DNA of 62,233 bases from an uncultured Lachnospiraceae bacterium. GTDB taxonomy: Bacteria; Bacillota; Clostridia; Lachnospirales; Lachnospiraceae. A model generated the notes under the pieces. It was not told the origin of the DNA. It saw only the letters and a program-made list of their open reading frames with translations, and ran no database searches. The stretch covers positions 1 through 62,233 of the forward strand of contig CACYMQ010000020.1 of NCBI GenBank assembly GCA_902775555.1, in the 5' to 3' direction. The translations under genes were made by a program, and so were the position numbers. Positions 55,934 to 62,233 of this stretch are shown here, piece by piece (the stretch's first letter is position 1; each line of letters begins with the position of its first letter).

Positions 55934-58309
55934 CTATATGATCAACGTCCGGGTCTCCCCCGGCCTCACACCGGCTGCCCGCCCGAAAGCCACAAGGCGG
56001 CTTCCCACAGGGATCTTTTCTCCATCTTTGTCACGCCCCTCCGGATCATTCCCGTAGAGGTGATACGTCCCCTCCGGTGAGAGGTACACCTGGACAACAT
56101 GATCGGAGGTGTACTGCCCCACATTTTCAACGGATACGGTGAACCGGGGTTCCGCTTCTTCATCCTCCTTTACGTCCGTCAGATCAGAGCGGAACTCCGA
56201 ATATCCCAGGCCGAAGCCAAACCGGAACAATGGCTTCTCTGTCATATAGAGGTAGGTCATACCGTTCTTCCGGATATCATAATCGTCGATGGCAGGAAGC
56301 TGCGCGTCATTCCGATACCAGGTCTGCGGAAGCCTTCCAGCGGGCGCTGACACTCCGTACAGCACGTCGGCGATCCCGTTCCCCAGCTCTTCGCATCCGA
56401 GACACGACCAGAGAAGCCCCCGGATGACCGGATCGTCTGCTTCCTCTTCCACTGCCATCGGAGCATTTCCCAGAAGCAACAGGATGATATTCCCGTACTC
56501 CTCCCGCAGCAAACGCAGTGTGGCACGCTGATACGGCGGAAGCTCTATGCTTTCCCTGTCTCTTTCTTCCTTGCAGTTCACAATGGGATGAAGACCGTAA
56601 CATGCGAGGATCCGGGATCCTTTCGTGAGTCCGGTTCTTTCTGCCGCCTCCCGTATCAACGTTTTTGCATCCTTCACCGTTTCAAACTGCATTTCCATCT
56701 TCCCGTTAAAGCTTTGGATGGCGAAGATCCTCGGATCTTCCCAGAAATGCAGGGCATTTTCGGCGTTAAAACGTACCGGTCCGCCGTCAGCATCCACCAG
56801 TTGGAAGGCTTCATTCATCATCCAGCTGAACACTTCATCCTGATGGGAAAAGAGACGGAACTCCGGTTCCTGATTACTGTCATTGATGAAGACTTTCCCC
56901 GGGGGTGTGGTGGAAAGCAGCTTCCCGGTGGACGCAGCCCGAATGGTCACCCTGGATTCATCCCAGAGCATGATGGTGAATTCCTCCGCCTCCTCCGCTT
57001 CCACAGCCACCAGCTGCTGATCCCGGATGGCGGCGTATTTCCCGTTTCCCAAACGGATCTTTACGACCGGATACAGAGATTCGGACTCAGCGCCAAGTCC
57101 TTCACGTACCGTTACACTTTTGCTGGTAAACCCACTGTACCAGTCCATGGGCCAGCGGTCCGCCAGGGGACCGAACAGGAACACGCCTTCGGTCTCCGTC
57201 TCTTCCTTCTTCAAAGGAAGAACCCCGTCATTTTTCAGAAGCACGACCGCCTCTGCCGCTGCCTTTCTTGCCAACAGGCGGGCCTCAGGTGTATCCACAC
57301 AGCCCATGTGATATTCCGACTTCGGAAATGCCGTGGAGCAGCCGTCTTCCGTAAGATCCTCCGGCATCAGTCCCAGAAGGGAATATGCCGTCAGCTTTCC
57401 GATCAGTGCTTCGCTGAACTGTTCCTCCGTAATGAGGCCTCTTTCCAGAGCCTCCTCCACCGCGTCTCTTCCGAACCTCTTTCGCTCGATCACCATGTCG
57501 ATCCCTGCTGCCATGGCTTTGCTCACTGCGGTTGCCCCATCCGGTGCGGCCTTCTGATCCTCCACACTGTACTGCACGGTAAAGGCATCCGAAACGATAT
57601 ACGGAACTCCCTGCTCCTTCAGTACCTTGCGTGCCTCCGGATTAAAGGTGGAGGGCAGTCCGTTTACCAGGTTATACGAGGTCATGGCCGAGAGTGGTGA
57701 CGCGTATTCCACAACCTCGCGGAATACCCGCAGATAATAATCCTCCTTCAGATCCTCCGGCATCCGGCTGTCGGAGATAAACCGGTTCTCCTCCACATTG
57801 TTCCCGTAAAAATGTTTCAATGTCGCACCGCATCTTACGAATGTCGGATCCTCTCCCGCCATTCCCAGGATGTATTCTCCCGCCATGCGGGACGTCAGCC
57901 TGGGATCTTCTCCGTAGGCTTCTTCATTTCTTCCCCAGCGCGGATCCCGCTCCATATCCACCGTAGGGGCCAGACACAGGATCCCGTTGTGCCTTCCTTC
58001 ATTCAGAAGGCTTCTGCATTCGATCCCCGTCACCTCTCCGATGCGGCGCATCATTTCCTTATCAAAGGATGCCGCCATGCCGATGGGATTCGGGAATACC
58101 GTTGTAAAGGAGGGTTCTCCCAGATCAAAGTTCTGATCATGCCGGGACTGCACGCCATGGGCGGCTTCCCCTGCAAAACTTAGATACGGAAGCCCCAGTC
58201 TCTTATGATCCTCAGGGGTTCCGTACAGCGCGTCCAGCTTCTCCTGACTGCTTAATTTTTCTGTAACCCGACTCGCGCGATCTCTATGAAATGCTAAATC
58301 TCGTTTCAT
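55934..58309 (-). CDS. Glycoside hydrolase family 3 enzyme
   Basis: 791 residues from the ATG with AAGGAG upstream; an in-frame frame to 58420 lacks one. The N-terminal barrel has FAGEAAHGV, FPNPIGMAASFD, APTVDMERDPRWGRNEEAYGEDP, GATLKHFYGNN and the nucleophile region PYIVSDAF (Asp before Ala-Phe; most family members have SDW). The second domain carries PQTWYRNDAQLP and FGFGLGYSEF, and a FnIII-like domain follows. Between them is an extra ~150-residue beta-rich insert (about 420-570). It is probably a beta-glucosidase or beta-xylosidase without signal peptide, so cytosolic. The FnIII domain stops at GETRTLII, about 40 residues short of the family norm. Confidence 0.88.
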   Translation of the reverse strand: MKRDLAFHRDRASRVTEKLSSQEKLDALYGTPEDHKRLGLPYLSFAGEAAHGVQSRHDQNFDLGEPSFTTVFPNPIGMAASFDKEMMRRIGEVTGIECRSLLNEGRHNGILCLAPTVDMERDPRWGRNEEAYGEDPRLTSRMAGEYILGMAGEDPTFVRCGATLKHFYGNNVEENRFISDSRMPEDLKEDYYLRVFREVVEYASPLSAMTSYNLVNGLPSTFNPEARKVLKEQGVPYIVSDAFTVQYSVEDQKAAPDGATAVSKAMAAGIDMVIERKRFGRDAVEEALERGLITEEQFSEALIGKLTAYSLLGLMPEDLTEDGCSTAFPKSEYHMGCVDTPEARLLARKAAAEAVVLLKNDGVLPLKKEETETEGVFLFGPLADRWPMDWYSGFTSKSVTVREGLGAESESLYPVVKIRLGNGKYAAIRDQQLVAVEAEEAEEFTIMLWDESRVTIRAASTGKLLSTTPPGKVFINDSNQEPEFRLFSHQDEVFSWMMNEAFQLVDADGGPVRFNAENALHFWEDPRIFAIQSFNGKMEMQFETVKDAKTLIREAAERTGLTKGSRILACYGLHPIVNCKEERDRESIELPPYQRATLRLLREEYGNIILLLLGNAPMAVEEEADDPVIRGLLWSCLGCEELGNGIADVLYGVSAPAGRLPQTWYRNDAQLPAIDDYDIRKNGMTYLYMTEKPLFRFGFGLGYSEFRSDLTDVKEDEEAEPRFTVSVENVGQYTSDHVVQVYLSPEGTYHLYGNDPEGRDKDGEKIPVGSRLVAFGRAAGVRPGETRTLII

Positions 58310-58429
58310 ATCCTTCTCCTTACTACTTTGTACCGCGTTCTCTGGTTTCCCTTCTTCGATGATACCCGATTCCACACGTGTTGTAAATGACGGATCCTTC
58401 TTCTTTCCGTGGAATGCCACTTCAGTTTC

Positions 58430-58448
58430 CCGGCAGACGATCTGCCGG
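58430..58448. repeat. Hairpin CCGGCAGA/TCTGCCGG upstream of the GH3 gene
   Basis: A perfect 8-bp stem with a three-base loop, about 120 bases before the GH3 start. It may be part of the GH3 leader or a second transcription-end signal of the ABC operon. Confidence 0.5.
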
Positions 58449-58455
58449 ATCCAAT

Positions 58456-58492
58456 TAAAAAAGGACCCTGCCGTATTTACGACAAGATCCTT
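58456..58492 (-). terminator. Terminator of the ABC exporter operon, partly built from a repeat
   Basis: On the minus strand AAGGATC...GGTCCTT (with one G-U) encloses TGTCG/CGGCA and is followed by six T. The upstream arm is part of the dispersed repeat, so the repeat copy has been recruited into the terminator. Confidence 0.7.
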
Positions 58493-58517
58493 CGTCGCTT
58501 CGCTCCTCAGGATGACA
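58484..58517. repeat. Dispersed intergenic repeat, copy D
   Basis: One copy of the repeat (GATCCTTCGTCGCTTCGCTC, then CTCAGGATGACA), eight bases after the end of the ABC permease gene. Variant bases match those of the copy at 37.9 kb. Confidence 0.85.
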
Positions 58518-58525
58518 AGTTGGCG

Positions 58526-59680
58526 TCAGGCGATCTCCTTCCTCTCCGCTGTGATCCTGGCGACTGCGAGTCCCACGAACAGGCACACCAGACCGAAAGC
58601 CAGCTGGAGTGCGTAACAATCCCAGATATCGGCAAATGTTCCGCCATCATAGATCCGGTTTACGGCGGTTGAATACCAGTAGTTTGGCAGGAAACATCCC
58701 ACCTTCTTTACGCCATCTCCCAAAATGCTGAGAGGTACAAAGGTTCCTCCCAGGAAACAGAAACCGAGGCCGACGATATTGGACAACGCAGCCGGTTGCG
58801 AATTGGCAAAAAACGGGATGTTGGCGAACATGGTGATCATCATCGCAGTCACCAGTGTGTAGACACCTGCATTTGCCACGGAAAGCCACCATTTCTCCGA
58901 GAAGATCTGGGAGGGATCCCCTCCGCATAAGCTCGCCGTAACAACCAGTACCGCAAAGATGATCAATGCAAATGCCGCACCTGCTGCAAAGATCCATCCA
59001 TTTCTCCGGCTCTGTGACATGGATGACACCTGGATCCGATTTCTCTTCTCTCCCTTGTTGAAGGAAAGAACTGCCGGGAACATACCCATGATCAGGATCG
59101 TCATGATCCCGTAAGGCAGGTAGATAAAACATCCCTTCATCCTGCCGCCGTTATCCCTTTTCTCATTGCTGATGGACACATACTTTGTAATATCCAGGGA
59201 TTCCTTCGTTTTCGCCGCAGCTTCTTCCACGCTGACTCCCTGCTGCGTATATCCCCGAAGTGTATTCAGGTAGTTGTCGATCTGAAGTGAGATGGAGAGC
59301 CCCACCGGCATAGCCTCGTCATACATGTTCTCGATCCGGGACTCTCCCGTCTTTGCAAACTCCTCGCCGAAGCCCTTAGGGATCCGGATATAGGAAACAA
59401 TCTCCTCATAATACAGCAGATCCTTGATCTGGTCCTGATTCAGTTTGTCCTCACGGATCTTATGAATGCTGCCCAGATACTTCTCCAGCGCCCTGGCATA
59501 CTCCGAATCATCCTCATTTTCCACATAGATCTTATAGCTGTCCAGTGTGGCTTTCTTGCTTTCATTATCGGAATAGATCCCATTCAGGAGCATCAGTACC
59601 CCGATGGTGATCCCAAAATGCAGCAGCACTCCGAAGAGGTTCTTCTTTATGATCTTGAAAAATGCCTTAAAGAGACTCAT
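58526..59680 (-). CDS. ABC-2 type permease, second subunit
   Basis: 384 residues from the ATG with AAGGAGG seven bases upstream. One N-terminal membrane segment, a large extracellular loop (about 45-170), then five more hydrophobic segments: the ABC-2 exporter layout. It overlaps the upstream permease by 14 bases, so translation is coupled. The pair of permeases with one ATPase forms a heteromeric exporter. Confidence 0.88.
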   Translation of the reverse strand: MSLFKAFFKIIKKNLFGVLLHFGITIGVLMLLNGIYSDNESKKATLDSYKIYVENEDDSEYARALEKYLGSIHKIREDKLNQDQIKDLLYYEEIVSYIRIPKGFGEEFAKTGESRIENMYDEAMPVGLSISLQIDNYLNTLRGYTQQGVSVEEAAAKTKESLDITKYVSISNEKRDNGGRMKGCFIYLPYGIMTILIMGMFPAVLSFNKGEKRNRIQVSSMSQSRRNGWIFAAGAAFALIIFAVLVVTASLCGGDPSQIFSEKWWLSVANAGVYTLVTAMMITMFANIPFFANSQPAALSNIVGLGFCFLGGTFVPLSILGDGVKKVGCFLPNYWYSTAVNRIYDGGTFADIWDCYALQLAFGLVCLFVGLAVARITAERKEIA

Positions 59681-60881
59681 ACTGTTTCCTCCTTGAAAGA
59701 ACAACTCCCAGCACGAGCAGTCCTGCCGACAGCGCCAAAAGGGTAAGGATGGCCCGGTAGTACCGGTCTCCTACACCAAAAATGTTCAGTGAGTAGAAAG
59801 CATCCGTTATAACGGACATAGGGTTGATCCGGTTGATCATGGGCGAAGATGCCTCAACTGCTGCTTTGACCTGAACCGCATACAGTCCGGACAGCGCACC
59901 GCCTCCAAGGGTGATCAGCGTCAGGATGGTGTTCTTCGTACCATAGGTGAATCGTCCGATATGGGCGACAAAATATCCCAGCGCGATCCCCGGAAGGATC
60001 CCGACTACAGACGTCAGGATCACCATCGGTGTTTCTCCACCGAAGTTGATCTTCAGGATCCCCAGAAGATAAACCAATGCCATACTCAGACACATCAGCT
60101 GGAAGGTGAAAACCGCCAGCAGAACTCCGGCTTCATATTTCAGTTTATTTACCCCGGATGCACCGACTCTGATGCCCGTATCCGAACAGTTCGGCTGAAG
60201 ACTTACGATCATATCCAGCACGGTGGTGGATGCAAGAAGACACATCATGGCGATCAGGTTATAGAAATACGGAACATACGGATCTTTATTCTCTCCGGCC
60301 ATTCCCCGTTCAACTACGAAGGAGGTATCCTTTGCAACGGATTCCATGGCGATGTTCATTGCTTCCTGCCCCCGTCCGGCGCTGTCCTGTATCAGGTCCG
60401 CTTTTGCACGATACGCACTGACGATCCCGGACAGAATACTCTGATACATATCATTTTCCCCAATGGTCAGCGATACATCCGATTCGCTGTTCAGGGTAAA
60501 GATCCCTATAACCTTCTTCTCCTCTTCACCGTCATTCTTATCCGGTGACTGACCGAAGACCGCCTTTGCCTGCTGATCACCGCCTGTACTGTTCCTCAGC
60601 AGCTTCGCTGCCTCTTCCTCCGTTGCATAGGTGATATCGATCATCGGATTTCCATTTTCATATTTCAGACCTTCCAGTACCTTTACAAAGGGATGCGTCT
60701 TTGCATTTTCGCCTACTACGGCAACCTGCATGCTCTTTGAAGACTGGCCCTTATAGATCGAACTGAAGGCGAAGTAGAACAGGGTTCCGAGGATCAGCGG
60801 AAATGCCAGTCCCCAGAATACCACACTCTTCGACCGAAAGATCTTCTTTATGTAAGCAATATATACCTGCCGCATATTCAC
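59667..60881 (-). CDS. ABC-2 type permease, first subunit
   Basis: 404 residues. Same architecture as its neighbour: membrane segment at 17-37, extracellular loop of about 165 residues, then five or six segments from about 205. The two permeases share an overall pattern but little obvious identity. It overlaps the ATPase gene by four bases. Substrate is unknown; drugs, lipids or peptides are possible. Confidence 0.88.
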   Translation of the reverse strand: MNMRQVYIAYIKKIFRSKSVVFWGLAFPLILGTLFYFAFSSIYKGQSSKSMQVAVVGENAKTHPFVKVLEGLKYENGNPMIDITYATEEEAAKLLRNSTGGDQQAKAVFGQSPDKNDGEEEKKVIGIFTLNSESDVSLTIGENDMYQSILSGIVSAYRAKADLIQDSAGRGQEAMNIAMESVAKDTSFVVERGMAGENKDPYVPYFYNLIAMMCLLASTTVLDMIVSLQPNCSDTGIRVGASGVNKLKYEAGVLLAVFTFQLMCLSMALVYLLGILKINFGGETPMVILTSVVGILPGIALGYFVAHIGRFTYGTKNTILTLITLGGGALSGLYAVQVKAAVEASSPMINRINPMSVITDAFYSLNIFGVGDRYYRAILTLLALSAGLLVLGVVLSRRKQYESL

Positions 60882-61825
60882 TCCTTATCTCTTAGCTCTT
60901 TACCCGTAATCTCCAGGAACACATCATTCAATGTCGGCATCTCAGAGAAGATCCTGTCGTAGGACAGGTCATGGGCATCCAGATACTCGACCACATGGGA
61001 AATGTTGTGTCGGCCGCCGCTGCATTTGATGACCATCCGCTGATCCACATAGGTTACTTCATATACATGATTCAGCGCACGGATCCCTTCCAAATGCTCC
61101 TTCGACAGATGCTTGATATCCACGATCACGCTTTCCGTATTCTTGATCTTCCTCTTCAGTTCCTCTGCAGTTCCGGAGGCTACCTCCTTCCCTTTATCCA
61201 TGATGAGGATCCTTGAGCAGATCTGCTCCACCTCTTCCATGTAATGTGAGGTGTAGATCACGGTGGCACCCTGCCGGTTCAGCTCGGTGATCCCCTCCAG
61301 GATCTTATTTCTGGACTGCGGATCTACTGCTACGGTGGGCTCATCGAAAATGATCAGCTCCGGCCGGTGGGCGATCCCACAGGCGATATTCAGTCTTCGG
61401 AGCAGACCACCGGACAGCTTCTTGGGATAGAACTTCCGGAAGTCACCGATATCAACGAACTGAATGGCATCCTCTACCATTTTCTTTCTTTCCTCTTTGT
61501 CCGATACATAGAGTCCGCAGAAGAAATCGACATTTTCCTGGACCGTCAGCTCATTAAATACTGCCACATTCTGGCTGACCAGACCGATGCGCCGCTTCAG
61601 ATCTCTTCTTTCAGCTCCCATCTTCTCGCCAAAGAGCTGAACCTCGCCTTTATCGTAGGTCAGAAGCGAAAGGATGCAGTTGATCGTGGTGGATTTTCCG
61701 GATCCGTTGGGACCCAGGAGTCCGAACACTTCCCCCTTCTCGATCTGCAGGCTGAAATTATCCAACGCGATCAGTTCCTTGTATCTCTTCACCAGATTCG
61801 TAACCTTTACTACCGTTTCACCCAT
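60878..61825 (-). CDS. ABC transporter ATP-binding protein
   Basis: 315 residues. Walker A GPNGSGKST (38-46), signature LSGGLLRRLNIA and Walker B LIIFDEPTVAVDP. The C-terminal 90 residues form the extension seen in daunorubicin-resistance-type (DrrA-like) ATPases. First gene of the exporter operon. RBS GAGGAAAGGA lies about nine bases before the ATG. Confidence 0.94.
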   Translation of the reverse strand: MGETVVKVTNLVKRYKELIALDNFSLQIEKGEVFGLLGPNGSGKSTTINCILSLLTYDKGEVQLFGEKMGAERRDLKRRIGLVSQNVAVFNELTVQENVDFFCGLYVSDKEERKKMVEDAIQFVDIGDFRKFYPKKLSGGLLRRLNIACGIAHRPELIIFDEPTVAVDPQSRNKILEGITELNRQGATVIYTSHYMEEVEQICSRILIMDKGKEVASGTAEELKRKIKNTESVIVDIKHLSKEHLEGIRALNHVYEVTYVDQRMVIKCSGGRHNISHVVEYLDAHDLSYDRIFSEMPTLNDVFLEITGKELRDKE

Positions 61826-61927
61826 GGCTTAAATCCTTTCCTCTTAATCACTTCCCGAGTGTCTTCCCGTCCGGAACCACACATGTACGCCCCGTAGGGA
61901 TTCAATCTGTCTGTATCTTATCACTCC

Positions 61928-61957
61928 TCACCCGCCTCCGTAAGTGAGTTCCGTCAT
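61928..61957 (-). CDS. Candidate micro-ORF (9 codons) in the exporter leader
   Basis: ATG ... TGA encoding MTELTYGGG, with an ideal RBS (GGAGG six bases upstream). A second short frame, GTG to TAA, follows at about 61925-61845 and encodes 26 residues beginning IRYRQIESL. Neither matches anything I know. They could be leader peptides, or remnants of a gene, since the frame of the first one continues open beyond its TGA. Confidence 0.4.
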   Translation of the reverse strand: MTELTYGGG

Positions 61958-61975
61958 TAATCACCTCCACCCTCA

Positions 61976-61991
61976 TGTGACATTTGTCACA
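61976..61991. promoter_or_regulatory. Perfect CRP/FNR-type palindrome
   Basis: TGTGACATTTGTCACA fits TGTGA-N6-TCACA exactly and is fully symmetric apart from the centre. It lies about 150 bases before the exporter ATPase gene. Regulators of the CRP/FNR family bind such sites; no such regulator is encoded in the window. Confidence 0.6.
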
Positions 61992-62046
61992 TAAACACGA
62001 TTCGCAGATGAAAAAAACACTGATGAAAGAAGGGATTGTCATAACC

Positions 62047-62079
62047 AAAAGGAACCGGGACACGCTCCCGGTTCCTTTT
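62047..62079 (-). terminator. Terminator after the DUF4190-like gene
   Basis: A perfect 14-bp stem AAAAGGAACCGGGA/TCCCGGTTCCTTTT (62047-62060 with 62066-62079) with a five-base loop, about 20 bases past the stop codon at 62098. The remaining bases 61826-62046 hold the exporter leader described above. Confidence 0.85.
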
Positions 62080-62097
62080 GAGTAGAGTCATACGATC

Positions 62098-62233
62098 TTA
62101 CCATAGCTTCACAGCCTTTCCTGTATCCTTCACAAAGTTGAAGAGTGCAACGCCCTTGGCGATACGGCTGATCACGATGATGAGGCCGAAAGCACCCATG
62201 ATCAGACCTGCGATGGCAAGGCCCTTACCGGAC
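62098..62233 (-). CDS. DUF4190-like membrane protein, C-terminal end (partial)
   Basis: The last 44 codons of a minus-strand gene whose start lies outside the window. GKGLAIAGLIMGAFGLIIVI is the conserved turn and helix of DUF4190-type small membrane proteins, followed by a basic amphipathic tail ending KLW. Function unknown. Confidence 0.65.
   Translation of the reverse strand, partial: SGKGLAIAGLIMGAFGLIIVISRIAKGVALFNFVKDTGKAVKLW

Overview
The window looks like a chromosomal segment from a Gram-positive Clostridia species, most likely a Lachnospiraceae-type gut or rumen anaerobe. The evidence is strong GGAGG ribosome binding sites, a spoVG-glmU-pth-mfd block in the order known from Bacillus and Clostridium, a GlgC/GlgD pair, a CIRCE operator, a LytTR-DUF3021 pair, a DUF3783 protein, ferredoxin-dependent oxoacid metabolism, high-molecular-weight rubredoxin, and a surface protein with choline/glucan-binding repeats. 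I saw no phage, integrase, transposase, CRISPR array, tRNA or rRNA. Species assignment is inference.

Layout. 1-1.3 kb: end of an MgtE Mg2+ channel. 1.5-8 kb (minus): spoVG, a short one-domain glmU, pth, mfd and a foldase lipoprotein. 8-10.5 kb (minus): glgC-glgD, glycogen precursor synthesis. 10.8-14.7 kb (minus): SPFH and NfeD membrane proteins and a YbhJ-like aconitase-family protein. 14.8-17.4 kb (minus): two membrane-anchored proteins of unknown role, one with a collagen-like repeat. 17.7-20.8 kb (plus): four-subunit pyruvate/2-oxoacid:ferredoxin oxidoreductase. 20.8-24.8 kb (minus): a DUF1294-phosphoesterase fusion, an AAA ATPase split by an apparent frameshift, and citrate synthase. 25-31 kb (minus): ftsH under a CIRCE element, cardiolipin synthase, proC, high-molecular-weight rubredoxin and a cysteine-cluster protein.

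31.1-35.8 kb is the richest part for non-coding structure. A Bax-inhibitor-1 protein is followed by a 190-nt multi-branched palindromic element. A consensus promoter (TTGACA-N17-TATAAT) then starts a roughly 260-nt structured leader or ncRNA before a DUF3783 gene. After a deaminase gene on the other strand, a second promoter starts a leader holding two tandem hairpins with near-identical loops but different, compensating stems, directly before a TerD-like protein.

35.8-37.8 kb (minus): unfused purine enzymes, a stand-alone AICAR transformylase and a PurO-type IMP cyclohydrolase. 38-43.8 kb (minus): a membrane-lipid operon (flippase-like protein, PssA, Psd and two tandem MdoB-like phosphoglycerol-transferase-family proteins). 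43.9-48.7 kb (minus): an operon of a DHH phosphoesterase and a TIR-transmembrane-propeller protein. 48.7-52.8 kb (minus): a NarL-type two-component system and a LytTR-DUF3021-radical SAM operon. 53-55.8 kb (plus): a secreted leucine-rich-repeat protein. 55.9-61.8 kb (minus): a GH3 glycosidase and an ABC-2 exporter operon whose leader has micro-ORFs and a perfect CRP/FNR-type palindrome. The window ends inside a DUF4190-like membrane protein.

A dispersed intergenic repeat (core GATCCTTCGCTTCGCTCAGG and its complement-like form TGTCATTCTGAGGAGCG) occurs at four 3' ends. The strongest leads for something undescribed are the tandem covarying hairpins before the TerD-like gene, the structured RNA before DUF3783, the multi-branched palindrome next to it, and the TIR-propeller/DHH operon.
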